A DNA stretch of 10,123 nt from Mogibacterium sp. (GCA_017434685.1 JAFREV010000186.1:1-10123), one strand, 5' to 3'; counted from the stretch's first letter, positions 1-7,087 are shown. The notes: generated from the letters alone by a model not told the origin. Numbers and translations are program-made.

Positions 1-401
1 ATCTTGCTTGCGTAGTTTTCATTGCCGCAGGTCGAGAGATACCTCTTCGCTACATTTCGAAATTCCAGATAGAGTATAGTCTTTTCGAGATCGCTGTACG
101 CGGATGTATCTTCCAGCATCAAGTCCTTAACCGTCCTGTCAGCCTCACTCTTTATACCGGCTCTGAAAAAGAATTTCTTGGAATAAAGACCCGGCAGATA
201 TACCATTTTCCAAAGCCAGTTATCCACAACGTGCTCGGGATCCTTCGGGTCTGTATACCTCGCTTTATACAATTTCCTGCATAATTCCGAAGCCTCTTCA
301 CTGAGTCCCTCAATTTCCTCGAACATGAGCTTTCTGTCCCTCGGGCTCATCTCTCTGAAATATTTCATTAATTCTTCGTTTACCAAAGAAGTATCTATCA
401 T
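1..401 (-). CDS. Hypothetical protein, 3' end beyond the left edge (partial)
   Basis: An open frame of 133 codons starts at the ATG at 401-399 and runs off the left edge, so the C-terminus is missing. The start is supported by a GAGGTGA ribosome-binding site about 4 nt upstream. The protein begins MIDTSLVNEELMKYFREMSP. It is soluble, rich in charged and aromatic residues, and probably mostly helical: an acidic N-terminal part, then a segment containing DNWLWKMVYLPGLYSKKFFF (about residues 63-82). I see no signal peptide, transmembrane helix or catalytic motif and do not recognise the family. The gene lies 49 bp downstream of cdd with no clear terminator between them, so it may be the last gene of the B3/4-cdd unit. 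Being coding is well supported; function is unknown. Confidence 0.75.
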   Translation of the reverse strand, partial: MIDTSLVNEELMKYFREMSPRDRKLMFEEIEGLSEEASELCRKLYKARYTDPKDPEHVVDNWLWKMVYLPGLYSKKFFFRAGIKSEADRTVKDLMLEDTSAYSDLEKTILYLEFRNVAKRYLSTCGNENYASK

Positions 402-450
402 ATGTCACCTCGTTTAATCGCTTGTTCCCGATAATCCTATCCGTCCGGTT

Positions 451-894
451 TCAGCCCAAATGTTCCGGTCCGAAACTGTGAGGCAGGATCTCATCGAGAG
501 TGTACTCGTGATAATCATCCGGTGATTGAGCGGATAAAACTATCATATCGTGCTTGTCCGCGAAGTCTCTCATCACCTGGCGGCAAATTCCGCAAGGAAC
601 GCAGTGATGCTCCGAGTAGACTCCGTTCTTTCCTCCGACTACAGCGACAGCAAGCAGCTTTCTTTCGCCCTGTGCAATCGCATGAAATATCGCATTTCTC
701 TCAGCACAAATTGTAGCACCGAGCGATGCGCTCTCGACATTAACGCCTGTGTAAATTTCACCGGATTCGAACAGAGCAGCAGCCGCTACGTTGAATTTCG
801 AATACGGTGCATATGAATTAGGAAGCACCTCGATCGCTTTTTCGATCAGCGTTCTCTTCATTTCTTCGTCTTGTCTTATGTCTTTATCGTACAT
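451..894 (-). CDS. cdd: Cytidine deaminase
   Basis: Hydrolytically deaminates cytidine and deoxycytidine to uridine and deoxyuridine in cytosolic pyrimidine salvage. The 147-aa product has the usual length of the small homotetrameric class. The zinc and catalytic motifs are complete: TICAERNAI supplies Cys63 and the proton-shuttling Glu65, and PCGICRQ supplies Cys101 and Cys104. The NVE segment at 52-54 fits ribose binding, and the N-terminal SYAPYSKFNVAAAA is typical of the family. I chose the ATG at 894, giving MYDKDIRQ, because AAAGGA lies about 7 nt upstream. An in-frame ATG at 921 would add nine residues but leaves that site inside the gene. The gene begins 36 bp after the B3/4 stop and is probably cotranscribed with it. 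Confidence 0.96.
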   Translation of the reverse strand: MYDKDIRQDEEMKRTLIEKAIEVLPNSYAPYSKFNVAAAALFESGEIYTGVNVESASLGATICAERNAIFHAIAQGERKLLAVAVVGGKNGVYSEHHCVPCGICRQVMRDFADKHDMIVLSAQSPDDYHEYTLDEILPHSFGPEHLG

Positions 895-930
895 TTTTAT
901 GTCCTTTCTACGAGCGCGCAAGCGGCATCT

Positions 931-1692
931 CTAGAATTCGAAGCGCGGATTATCCTTGTCCACTATGCCGGTTGCAACCGTGCAGCGGCTTCCTGACTTG
1001 GCGAAATAGTTGGCGACCAGTTCGGTAAACTCCTTCATAGCTGCCTTTATCTCGTCGAGATTCAAATCTGAGAATCCGTCGACCGGGTAGAACACTGCAG
1101 AAGTCGACTCCTGCATCTTTCCCTGCTCGCTCTGTCTCCACGCCCAGCGACGCGTTCTGATTTCGTGGCCGGATACGTACACGATCTCTCCTGTTTCGGG
1201 ATCGTCGTACTCGCCTTCAGGCGCGCCGAAGGGTCTGAAGTGGTCCTCGGCGGTAGCCGGCCTGACTTCAACTCCCGCGTCCTCTGCACCGCGGCCCGTT
1301 CCATCCGGTCTTGTAAAAGTATACATATCGTGCGCCCCGATCGGAATCTTATGCTTCAGCGAAATCGCATTGCCGAGATCGACTGCCGGGTTGATGCTCG
1401 GCATCCCTTTTCCCTTTGCGATTCTGTCCATAAGAGCCTCGATGGCGCATGCGTATCTGTTCGGATTTGTGCCGAGTGCACGAAACGCCTCTCTGTATGG
1501 TACCACAACAGGATCATCCTTTGCTTTATTGCCGGATGCTTCGAAATACTGCCTGCAATTCTCGGCAGCCTCTTTGAGCATCTTCGTAATGGCAGGCACT
1601 TCCTTTGAATTATCTATACCCTGAACGGCAACAACTCCTACAGTAAAAGTCGGGAGCGCTTCAAACATTTCCTTGCTGACTTCAAAATACAT
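931..1692 (-). CDS. B3/4 domain protein (PheRS-beta editing-domain homologue)
   Basis: A 253-aa stand-alone protein of the B3/B4 family, the domain found in the beta subunit of phenylalanyl-tRNA synthetase, where it edits mischarged tRNA. The diagnostic core is visible: FRALGTNPNRY (70-80), EALMDRIAKGKGMPSINP (85-102), and VDLGNAISLKHKIPIGAHD (104-122). Length and motif order match the free-standing COG3382 group, whose exact substrate is not settled. A role in clearing misacylated tRNA or acting on free amino acids is inference. No membrane segment is present. The ATG at 1692 has the ribosome-binding site GGAAGGA, and that site sits in the loop of a possible hairpin. The product ends DNPRFEF and cdd follows after 36 bp. 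The upstream region has a consensus TATAAT and a strong stem-loop, so this gene may carry its own promoter. Confidence 0.88.
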   Translation of the reverse strand: MYFEVSKEMFEALPTFTVGVVAVQGIDNSKEVPAITKMLKEAAENCRQYFEASGNKAKDDPVVVPYREAFRALGTNPNRYACAIEALMDRIAKGKGMPSINPAVDLGNAISLKHKIPIGAHDMYTFTRPDGTGRGAEDAGVEVRPATAEDHFRPFGAPEGEYDDPETGEIVYVSGHEIRTRRWAWRQSEQGKMQESTSAVFYPVDGFSDLNLDEIKAAMKEFTELVANYFAKSGSRCTVATGIVDKDNPRFEF

Positions 1693-1711
1693 TCTCTTGT
1701 CCTTCCTGTGA

Positions 1712-1744
1712 AAAATGACAAGAGAGCGATTCTCTTGCCATTTT
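1712..1744 (-). terminator. Stem-loop with U-tract before the B3/4 gene
   Basis: Arms 1712-1725 and 1731-1744 form a 14-bp stem with one G-U pair around a 5-nt loop. Read on the minus strand it is an A-run, the stem, then TTTTT, the layout of an intrinsic terminator. It would end transcripts arriving from the DUF1858 gene. It could also act as a leader hairpin for B3/4, because a TATAAT at 1754-1749 would start RNA at about 1742, at the foot of the stem. Both uses are possible. Confidence 0.6.
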
Positions 1745-1748
1745 CAAT

Positions 1749-1754
1749 ATTATA
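1749..1754 (-). promoter_or_regulatory. Possible -10 element for B3/4-cdd
   Basis: A perfect TATAAT on the minus strand lies 57 bp upstream of the B3/4 start, in an AT-rich stretch. At 17-bp spacing the -35 position reads GTCGCT, a poor match, and there is no TG extension. The call rests on the -10 hexamer and its position alone. Confidence 0.35.
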
Positions 1755-1793
1755 CTTTAGTTAATAATCAAAGCGACCTCTCTGAACAAATCA

Positions 1794-1808
1794 GGGATGT
1801 CGCATCCC
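1794..1808 (-). terminator. Short hairpin after the DUF1858 gene
   Basis: A 6-bp perfect stem, GGGATG/CATCCC with a 3-nt loop, begins 9 nt past the DUF1858 stop codon. On the minus strand it is followed by TGATTTGTT, only partly U-rich. It is a weak terminator or an mRNA 3'-end stabiliser. The stronger hairpin at 1712-1744 lies further downstream. Confidence 0.35.
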
Positions 1809-1817
1809 CTCGTTTGC

Positions 1818-2012
1818 TTACGCTTCGAGTGCCTCGTTAAGTGCGTTTACGAGCTGATCTGCATCGAGTCCGTGAACCTGTGCAGCCTCACCGATGGACT
1901 CTCCCTGAGATGCAGGGCAGCCGATGCACATCATGCCGTTTGCGAAAAATGTGCGAACGAGTTCAGGGTGCTTGTTGATAACTTCACCGATAACCATATC
2001 TTTAGTAATCAT
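1818..2012 (-). CDS. DUF1858 / hybrid-cluster-protein-associated redox disulfide protein
   Basis: A 64-aa protein filling the whole DUF1858 domain. It begins MITKDMVIGEVINKHPELV and carries MMCIGCPASQGESI, with the CxxC-type pair Cys29 and Cys32 that defines the hybrid-cluster-protein-associated disulfide subgroup; EAAQVHGLD follows. The family is common in anaerobes. It is thought to act as a small redox or sulfur-handling domain, but its biochemical role is not firmly established. The start has a strong AAGGAG about 8 nt upstream. The gene seems to be its own unit: an AT-rich promoter region upstream and hairpins downstream. No hybrid cluster protein gene lies next to it in this window. Confidence 0.93.
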   Translation of the reverse strand: MITKDMVIGEVINKHPELVRTFFANGMMCIGCPASQGESIGEAAQVHGLDADQLVNALNEALEA

Positions 2013-2039
2013 ATTCGTGTTCTCCTTTTTTCTTATTTC

Positions 2040-2067
2040 TTTATACTTTTTTATACTATTAAGTCAT
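2040..2067 (-). promoter_or_regulatory. Possible promoter for the DUF1858 gene
   Basis: On the minus strand ATGACT (2067-2062, four of six to consensus) and TATAAA (2045-2040, five of six) are 16 bp apart, about 28 bp upstream of the start codon. A small inverted repeat, CGCCG-TATT-CGGCG at 2074-2087, sits just upstream of the -35 and could be an operator or the end of the upstream transcript. The region is AT-rich, so chance matches are likely. Confidence 0.35.
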
Positions 2068-2191
2068 TTTATACGCCGTATTCGGCGCTGTGTTTCTTTG
2101 CCTCACTATACTACTACCGTTGCAAGTCAAAAGCAAGTAATTCCTACCATTTTTATAGGATAATGCTAAGAATGGGATTTCATGCGAACCC

Positions 2192-2221
2192 TTTAGTGGC
2201 GCTCATACCTGAGAGTCACCC
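2192..2221 (-). other. Imperfect hairpin downstream of thrH
   Basis: Just past the thrH stop, GTG(A)CTC pairs with GAG(CGC)CAC around an 8-nt loop, and a GGG/CCC hairpin at about 2173-2191 follows. On the minus strand neither is followed by a U-run, so terminator function is uncertain. On the plus strand the first is followed by CCCCGCTTTTT, but no plus-strand gene leads into it. Confidence 0.25.
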
Positions 2222-2227
2222 CGCTTT

Positions 2228-2827
2228 TTATAGTGCACCTTTGATGGCAGCAAGGAACTCGTCGTATTCTTCGAAGGCCTTAAGCTGCGGATAGTCGGCC
2301 TTTATCTGCTCTGTTGAGCGGAAGAGGAAACCCGCCTTGCTCGCGAGTATCATCTCGAGATCGTTGTAGCTGTCGCCGGCTGCGATAGTATCGTATCCGA
2401 TGGACTGAAGTCCGCGAACAGTGGTCAGTTTTGAATGCTCGCATCTCATCTTGATGTCTGCGATATATCCCTCATCATCGATGATTAGTTCATTGCAGAA
2501 CAGTGTCGGCCAGCCGAGCTTCTTCATAAGAGGCTGGGCAAACTGCGAGAATGTGTCGGAAAGAACGATGACCTGTGTAATCGATCTGAGTTCATCGAGG
2601 AACTCCTTGGCACCAGGCAGGGGATCGATTCTCGAAATCGTATCCTGCACATCTTTGAGCTTCAGTCCGTGCTCCTTCAGTACACCAATTCTCCACTGCA
2701 TGAGCTTGTCATAATCCGGCTCATCTCTGGTGGTGCGGGATAACTCGGCAATTCCGCTTTCCTCACTGAATGCTATCCAAATCTCAGGTACCAATACACC
2801 TTCCATATCCAAACAAACTATGTTCAT
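2228..2827 (-). CDS. thrH: ThrH-type HAD phosphatase (phosphoserine/homoserine phosphotransferase)
   Basis: A 199-aa HAD-superfamily protein matching ThrH almost along its length: MNIVCLDMEGVLVPEIWIAF at the start, then TTRDEPDYDKLM, RIDPLPGAKEF and VIVLSDTFSQFAQPLMKKLG. The HAD motifs are complete: nucleophile Asp7, motif II Ser90-Asp91, Lys133 as likely motif III, and GDSYND (Asp152, Asp156) for Mg2+. Known ThrH dephosphorylates phosphoserine and can move the phosphate to homoserine, linking serine and threonine synthesis; that this one does so is inference by similarity. Glu9 replaces the usual second Asp of motif I, which is normal for ThrH. I chose the ATG at 2827, with AAAGGTGG 5 nt upstream, over the ATG at 2863, which would bury that site. 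Neighbours do not add to the pathway. Confidence 0.92.
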   Translation of the reverse strand: MNIVCLDMEGVLVPEIWIAFSEESGIAELSRTTRDEPDYDKLMQWRIGVLKEHGLKLKDVQDTISRIDPLPGAKEFLDELRSITQVIVLSDTFSQFAQPLMKKLGWPTLFCNELIIDDEGYIADIKMRCEHSKLTTVRGLQSIGYDTIAAGDSYNDLEMILASKAGFLFRSTEQIKADYPQLKAFEEYDEFLAAIKGAL

Positions 2828-2902
2828 TTTTCCACCTTTCTCCGTAAGTGTTTTAACTGACAATACCCTTCGCTTTTCAGGGTGATATATTATTTGCTTT
2901 GT

Positions 2903-3820
2903 CTACTCAACAGGAAAACCGTAATATGCCGGCTCACCCTCCTTTATCTTATCCATCATTTCATCCGTCAGGCCGGCCGCCATTGACTGGCAATGCGCGC
3001 TTCCCGGAACGCGGTATTTCAATGTATCTCGCTCGAAATGGGCTGCAATCCTGCAGGCCATCTCATCCGCTATCTCGGATGAGATCGAAGAAAGCATCGG
3101 ATTTACCAGGAGCTCTTCGATTTCGAGCGCCCCATCCTCACCCGCGTTCATTGCGCAGATGGCATCTCCGCCGTTTACGAGCAGCAGACCGCTTTCACCG
3201 TCCGGCATCGCAGCCTCCGCCTGCACAAGCCTCATCATATGCTCGTTCAGTTTAACATGCGGAGTGCCCTCCAGGAAGCTTTCCCTGTACTCATTATACT
3301 CATCCCACCTAAGAGGTTTAAGCACAGTTTTTGCCTCGATTTTTTCGTACTCGTCATCCTCCGAATCGAATATGAAATCCTCGTCATCATCTTCAGTAAC
3401 CTTCTTGTCAGCAAAGAAGAACGGCACATATCCGTGCGCTCCGTAGAATTTTTCCAGTGAAGGTTCGGCCGGAGATATGAGCGAGATTCCGCCCTTTGCC
3501 AGCACATCATCCCGCGCTGTTTCTACCAGCTTGCCCGCAAGTCCGAGCCCTCGCTTATCCTCGGCTGTACAGATAGCGTAACTTGTATACACATCCCTGC
3601 CTTCAAAACTGCCGCACTTAAAGCAGGTAAGCGCGGAGCCTACTTGTCCCTCTTCATCGATTGCAACATACCCCGTTATATCCTCTCCGAAGTTCGCATA
3701 CATCGCATCGACGAAGGAAGGCACATCAGAAAAAACTTCGCACCAAAGAGTGCGAAGTCCTTCATATTCTTCATTATTATCTGCAGTTTTCAGTCTGAAT
3801 TCTTTTTCCATAATCGGCAT
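2903..3820 (-). CDS. GNAT-family N-acetyltransferase
   Basis: A 305-aa protein with a GNAT domain in its first half. A beta-strand pair around YVAIDEEGQVGSALTCF leads to the acetyl-CoA motif DKRGLGLAGKLVE (Arg90-Ala95 is the R-G-x-G-x-A pyrophosphate loop), followed by PSLEKFYGAHGYVPFF. An acidic insertion (DDDEDFIFDSEDDEYE, about 144-159) links to a C-terminal half where GLLLVNGGDAICAMN and EIEELLVNP look like a second, degenerate GNAT fold without the CoA loop. The acceptor substrate cannot be read from sequence. The gene follows DUF2156 by 32 bp, a pairing I have seen in Firmicutes, so the two may act together. The ATG at 3820 and another at 3811 both lack a clear ribosome-binding site, so translation may depend on coupling. 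A weak hairpin (about 2866-2884) follows the stop. Confidence 0.87.
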   Translation of the reverse strand: MPIMEKEFRLKTADNNEEYEGLRTLWCEVFSDVPSFVDAMYANFGEDITGYVAIDEEGQVGSALTCFKCGSFEGRDVYTSYAICTAEDKRGLGLAGKLVETARDDVLAKGGISLISPAEPSLEKFYGAHGYVPFFFADKKVTEDDDEDFIFDSEDDEYEKIEAKTVLKPLRWDEYNEYRESFLEGTPHVKLNEHMMRLVQAEAAMPDGESGLLLVNGGDAICAMNAGEDGALEIEELLVNPMLSSISSEIADEMACRIAAHFERDTLKYRVPGSAHCQSMAAGLTDEMMDKIKEGEPAYYGFPVE

Positions 3821-3852
3821 TAAGATTCTGTTTCGTTTTATCGAAGGAAAAC

Positions 3853-4785
3853 TTATTTCTCCTTAGCGAAGTACTTCATCAACAGGATGTCCGGGTGGTA
3901 GCTGAGCTTGGCTTTGCGAAGCCCCTCGATGCCCATATCCTCTTCTCTGTTGAAAGCCCCGATATCCGGAAGTTCCTCGTGAACCATCCTGGCGAACTCG
4001 CGGTTTACCATCGTGTACGCCGCCTCGACTCCCGGCATAGCCTTTTCGAAGTGCACATCGAACACCTCGTCATCGAGCTTGGTTCCCGCCGTAAATGCAA
4101 CGGGCACTCCGTTTTGGAAGAGCAATCCGCCTATAAACCCGAGCGTATCATAGTTTGCAAACATCTCCTCTATGGCCTTGGCCTCAGCCGCAAGATCCGG
4201 ATCGTCTTTTTCGCGGTAGAACTCGTCTACGAATGCTTTGGCCTCCTCGATTGATGACGGCTTGTACTCCTCACGTTCGCTGCAGGATGAATACTTACCG
4301 CATTCGTCCGCAGTGATTCTGTGGAATTCCCATTCGCCGTTTCTCTCGAAATGCTTGATGTGGTTTCGCTTGGACGAGAGGTGTCTGCCCGGCAAATTAC
4401 AGAGTTTATCTACAGTATATATATAGTCCGCATTGTCGCGGTCCTCTGTAATCTCGAACAAATCGCCATATTTCGGCAGGAACTCATCGAGCGTCTTATC
4501 CGTGAGGCCTCTGATCAGCAGCTTCTCTCCTCTTGAGTGCGCTTCTTCCAGCAAAAGCTCAATGGAGTTGTCTATAGGTCCGTCCCCTTTCGGATACGCA
4601 TAAACATTCCACTCCGGCATACCAACCAAGAGTCTGCTGTCGCACCACGCAATCTTAGGCTGATATGCCTCGCGCCAAATGTACAGATTGGTAAAACTGT
4701 AGTCAGCGCCGTGGCATCCGCTCGCGCATATATTCTCTTCTATACGTTTTTTGTCGGATAATTCGAGTTCTTTCCAGTCGATCAT
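3853..4785 (-). CDS. DUF2156 domain protein (LPG-synthase C-terminal-like aminoacyltransferase)
   Basis: A 310-aa protein of the DUF2156 family, which shares the C-terminal domain of lysyl-phosphatidylglycerol synthase (a paired GNAT fold that in characterised members takes the amino acid from aminoacyl-tRNA). Diagnostic segments are YSFTNLYIWREAY (29-41), LPGRHLSSKRNHIKHF (131-146), a GGLLFQNGVPVAFTAGT strand pair, and NREEDMGIEGLRKAKLSYHP (279-298). Unlike full lysyl-phosphatidylglycerol synthase it has no membrane domain. The substrate is unknown; transfer of an amino acid to a lipid, peptide or wall component is inference. AGGGG lies about 5 nt before the ATG. The upstream neighbour, 16 bp away, is a two-helix membrane protein that could supply the membrane anchor this protein lacks. 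Confidence 0.9.
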   Translation of the reverse strand: MIDWKELELSDKKRIEENICASGCHGADYSFTNLYIWREAYQPKIAWCDSRLLVGMPEWNVYAYPKGDGPIDNSIELLLEEAHSRGEKLLIRGLTDKTLDEFLPKYGDLFEITEDRDNADYIYTVDKLCNLPGRHLSSKRNHIKHFERNGEWEFHRITADECGKYSSCSEREEYKPSSIEEAKAFVDEFYREKDDPDLAAEAKAIEEMFANYDTLGFIGGLLFQNGVPVAFTAGTKLDDEVFDVHFEKAMPGVEAAYTMVNREFARMVHEELPDIGAFNREEDMGIEGLRKAKLSYHPDILLMKYFAKEK

Positions 4786-4801
4786 AATACCCCTGTTTTA
4801 A

Positions 4802-5650
4802 TTATTCCTCGCCTCCCTGCGATTCGCTCACAGTTACGCTGAAGCCGTCATTTTCAATGTCAAAAGGTTTTGCTTCTGTGACTTCCGTGTTGAAAACATT
4901 TTTATCTTCAGCCCTGCTGTCGATCTTGTTTTCAATCTTATCTTCGACCTTATCTTCAATCTTGGTATCTTTCTTGTCAGCTGCTTTTCTTTCTGTCTTC
5001 TTAGGAGCCTGTGTTTTTTTCCTGCTGCTTCCGCTCTTGCTGCTGCTCTTTTCGCTTCCGTTTTCGGACTTGCTGCTGCTTTTTTTGCTGCTTCCTGTTT
5101 TGCTTCCGCTCTTGTCGGATTCGGACTTGCTCCCGCTCTTATTCTGAGTATTCTTGCTCTTGCTCTGGCCACTCTTTCTGCTTGTGCTCTTTGCAGGTTT
5201 TCCCTCAGCTTTAAGTTCAGCATCGAGGCTCTCAGCAAAGTCTGCTCTTACGGAATCTTCGTGAGAAACTTTGTGTCCTGCCATTGCAGCCTTGGCGTCG
5301 CCCTTGGCAACCTGCTTTTTCTCCTTGGCTTCTTTCTTGGCATCTTCCATATCTGCAATCTCTATTGCGGTCTTGTAATTCTTAGGATCGAGTTTTCTGA
5401 CTGCAGTCAGGATGTATCCGACCATAAAGATTACGATTGCATGAAATACAGGCTCTAGCATAGCTTGAAATACATACATAACATACTCTGTCGGTTTAGC
5501 GCTCATACCGTAACCCGCATAGTACTCATTGATCTGATTAGCCGTGCTTCCACCCTGGTAGCATGCGTATACAAGCAGGAGTGCTGCCAGCACATAGCAT
5601 ATGATTGCTACAGGTGATTGAATGAATTTCTTTTCGTTTTTCTTATCCAT
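4802..5650 (-). CDS. Two-helix membrane protein with long Lys/Ser-rich disordered tail
   Basis: A 282-aa protein of no family I recognise. Two hydrophobic helices lie at about 13-31 (PVAIICYVLAALLLVYACY) and 58-84 (through EPVFHAIVIFMVGYILTAV), joined by a loop rich in Tyr and Gly. A charged helix follows, with KKEAKEKKQVAKGDAKAAMAG. Residues 154-222 are almost pure Ser, Lys and Gly in SKSGS-like units. Then come IEDKVEDKIENKID (231-244), a possible short coiled coil, and an acidic C-terminus ending SQGGEE. With two helices both ends should face the same side, probably the cytoplasm, but the topology is not certain. The start has AGAGGA 8 nt upstream. It is the first gene of a cluster with DUF2156 and GNAT. 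The tail is coded by low-complexity DNA and its length probably varies between strains. Confidence 0.85.
   Translation of the reverse strand: MDKKNEKKFIQSPVAIICYVLAALLLVYACYQGGSTANQINEYYAGYGMSAKPTEYVMYVFQAMLEPVFHAIVIFMVGYILTAVRKLDPKNYKTAIEIADMEDAKKEAKEKKQVAKGDAKAAMAGHKVSHEDSVRADFAESLDAELKAEGKPAKSTSRKSGQSKSKNTQNKSGSKSESDKSGSKTGSSKKSSSKSENGSEKSSSKSGSSRKKTQAPKKTERKAADKKDTKIEDKVEDKIENKIDSRAEDKNVFNTEVTEAKPFDIENDGFSVTVSESQGGEE
4955..5190 (-). repeat. Low-complexity coding repeat (Ser/Lys tail)
   Basis: Recurrent TTGCTGCT / TTCCGCTCTTGC-type units on the plus strand, coding SKSGS/SSSKS motifs on the minus strand. The units are imperfect and short, so this is a slippage-prone coding tract and not a separate element. 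Confidence 0.6.
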
Positions 5651-5686
5651 TTGCTATTTCCTCTTTTCAAAAATCTATTTGCATAT

Positions 5687-5715
5687 ACTTGCTTTTCTAT
5701 TCTTTCACAGCAAGT
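5687..5715. repeat. Inverted repeat upstream of the membrane protein gene
   Basis: ACTTGCT (5687-5693) and AGCAAGT (5709-5715) are perfect 7-bp arms with centres 22 bp apart, about two helical turns. They lie 37-65 bp upstream of the start of the membrane protein gene. The layout would suit a dimeric regulator, but I found no convincing -35/-10 pair beside it. Confidence 0.3.
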
Positions 5716-5728
5716 TTAAAACTACATT

Positions 5729-5775
5729 AAATCATATATGCATGCCCGCATATGTTACCAAAAACCCTATGATTT
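5729..5775. repeat. Nested inverted repeats after ung
   Basis: Outer arms AAATCATA (5729-5736) and TATGATTT (5768-5775) enclose an inner pair, ATATGC (5736-5741) and GCATAT (5748-5753). The structure starts 1 nt past the ung stop codon. On the minus strand there is no U-run after it, so it is more likely a 3'-end structure than a classical terminator. Confidence 0.35.
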
Positions 5776-5776
5776 T

Positions 5777-6457
5777 TCAAGCATTGAGGCTCCAGTCCAC
5801 GGGCTCGATGCCGTTGTCTGTAAGGAAGTAATTGCAGCGCGAGAAATACCTTCCGCCAAAGAACCCTCGATAAGCCGAAAGAGGTGACGGATGCGGTGCG
5901 CTTATGATCAGATGGCGTCCGACTCCGTGCTCCATTATGAGGTCTTTTTTGGAAATTGCGTTGGCGCCCCAGAGCACGAAGACCATAGGTGTGCTTCGTG
6001 CGGCGAGCAGTTCAATAATCCTGTCCGTGAACTGCTCCCAGCCGGCTCCCCTGTGCGAGCCGGCCTGGTGCGCCCTGACTGTCAGCACCGTATTCAAAAG
6101 GAGCACGCCCCGCTCAGCCCACGGTCTCAGCGATCCCGACTCCCCTGCCTCTGTTCCTGTGTCCTCTGCCAGTTCCTTAAATATGTTCACCAGAGAAGGC
6201 GGCTTAGGCACTCCGTCGCGCACGCTAAACGCGAGTCCCTCGGCCTGACCCGGCTCGTGGTACGGATCCTGTCCGAGTATGACAACTTTGACATCCGAAA
6301 ACGGCGTCAATTTCAAAGCCGTATAAATATCCTCCGCCGGCGGGTACACGGTCTCAGTCTTGTATTCATCAATTAAAAACGAGCGCAGACTTTTGTAATA
6401 TGGTTTGTCCCATTCGTCTTTAAGCAGCTCGTCCCAATCGTTTCCGATTTTTACCAT
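5777..6457 (-). CDS. ung: Uracil-DNA glycosylase, family 1
   Basis: Excises uracil from DNA to start base-excision repair of deaminated cytosine or misincorporated dUMP. The 226-aa product is the usual length. Family 1 motifs are all present: GQDPYH (62-67) with the water-activating Asp64, uracil-binding Asn122 in LLLNTVLTV, and the HPSPLS DNA-intercalation loop (189-194) with His189. The N-terminal NDWDELLKDEW is also characteristic. The ATG lies 3 nt past the stop of the PAP2 gene. The nearest Shine-Dalgarno-like GGAAGA is about 11 nt or more upstream, so translation is probably coupled to PAP2. Only nested inverted repeats and no strong terminator follow it. Confidence 0.97.
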   Translation of the reverse strand: MVKIGNDWDELLKDEWDKPYYKSLRSFLIDEYKTETVYPPAEDIYTALKLTPFSDVKVVILGQDPYHEPGQAEGLAFSVRDGVPKPPSLVNIFKELAEDTGTEAGESGSLRPWAERGVLLLNTVLTVRAHQAGSHRGAGWEQFTDRIIELLAARSTPMVFVLWGANAISKKDLIMEHGVGRHLIISAPHPSPLSAYRGFFGGRYFSRCNYFLTDNGIEPVDWSLNA

Positions 6458-6460
6458 AAC

Positions 6461-7087
6461 TTAATCAGTCTTCCTTTTTATATGTTCCCCTATAATACCA
6501 TGTTTGCCCTCGTATTTCCTGACCGATTCATAAACAACAGTTGTGGCCATCATACCTACGAGAATCGCAGCCAGTACATCACTCGGATAATGCATTCCGA
6601 GATACATGCGAGATAAACCTATCAAAAGCGCCAACACGATGGCGGCAATACTCCACTTGTGTACTGTCCGAGCCGGAACTCCCTCGCCCTGCCATCCCAT
6701 AGGTGCATATCTATCACGGCTTCCTATGAACATGCCCCACGCAGGGCCCATAGCATTAGCAGTGTGTCCGCTCGGAAAAGAAGCATCTCCCGGATGCGGC
6801 AAAAACGGCTGGACCGCCGAAAAAGATTCGAACGGTCTCTCTCTATCCACCAGTGGTTTAATAATACCGTTGCACAGTATAAAAGTAAGCGCCAGTGAGA
6901 GAGTGCATATGATACCGATCCTTCTGGTCTTTTTAAACGCCAAAAGAACAAGGCACACGAGAATCCAAAAGATTCCGTATTCACCAAACGCCGTAATCAC
7001 CTTCATTATCGGCGTAAGCCAATCGGCATTCAGCGCTTGCTGAATGCCGATGAGTAATTTCCCGTCAAGTTGTGTAATTGCATCCAT
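6461..7087 (-). CDS. PAP2-family membrane phosphatase
   Basis: A 208-aa integral membrane phosphatase with the full PAP2 signature: KPLVDRERP (77-85), PSGH (105-108, with the phosphate-transfer His108), and SRMYLGMHYPSD (159-170, with nucleophilic His166 and Asp170). Hydrophobic helices lie at about 34-52, 57-76, 110-122, 145-160 and 170-187. Family members remove phosphate from lipid substrates outside the membrane; in Firmicutes many act on undecaprenyl pyrophosphate to recycle the wall carrier (BcrC-like), others on phosphatidic acid or phosphatidylglycerol phosphate. The sequence does not decide between them, but the neighbour alr makes a cell-wall role attractive. The start at 7087 has no good ribosome-binding site (GGAGA lies 16 nt away); the stop of alr is 26 bp upstream. 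Confidence 0.9.
   Translation of the reverse strand: MDAITQLDGKLLIGIQQALNADWLTPIMKVITAFGEYGIFWILVCLVLLAFKKTRRIGIICTLSLALTFILCNGIIKPLVDRERPFESFSAVQPFLPHPGDASFPSGHTANAMGPAWGMFIGSRDRYAPMGWQGEGVPARTVHKWSIAAIVLALLIGLSRMYLGMHYPSDVLAAILVGMMATTVVYESVRKYEGKHGIIGEHIKRKTD

Noticed and set aside
1062..1608. Long frames opposite or overlapping the B3/4 gene
   Set aside because: They are shadows of a gene with clear family motifs and lack ribosome-binding sites and domains of their own.
2195..2220. Minus-strand CTCTCAGGTA after thrH, resembling part of a glycine riboswitch
   Set aside because: The other conserved parts of the aptamer are missing upstream, and it lies downstream of a gene end and not directly before a glycine-related gene.
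4955..5190. Repeated TTGCTGCT units as a possible CRISPR or tandem-repeat locus
   Set aside because: Units are short and irregular, keep the reading frame and have no spacers; they encode a disordered tail.
4857..5214. Leu/Phe/Ser-rich plus-strand frames that look like membrane proteins
   Set aside because: They are antisense translations of the Lys/Ser-rich tail; the apparent hydrophobicity comes from the low-complexity DNA.
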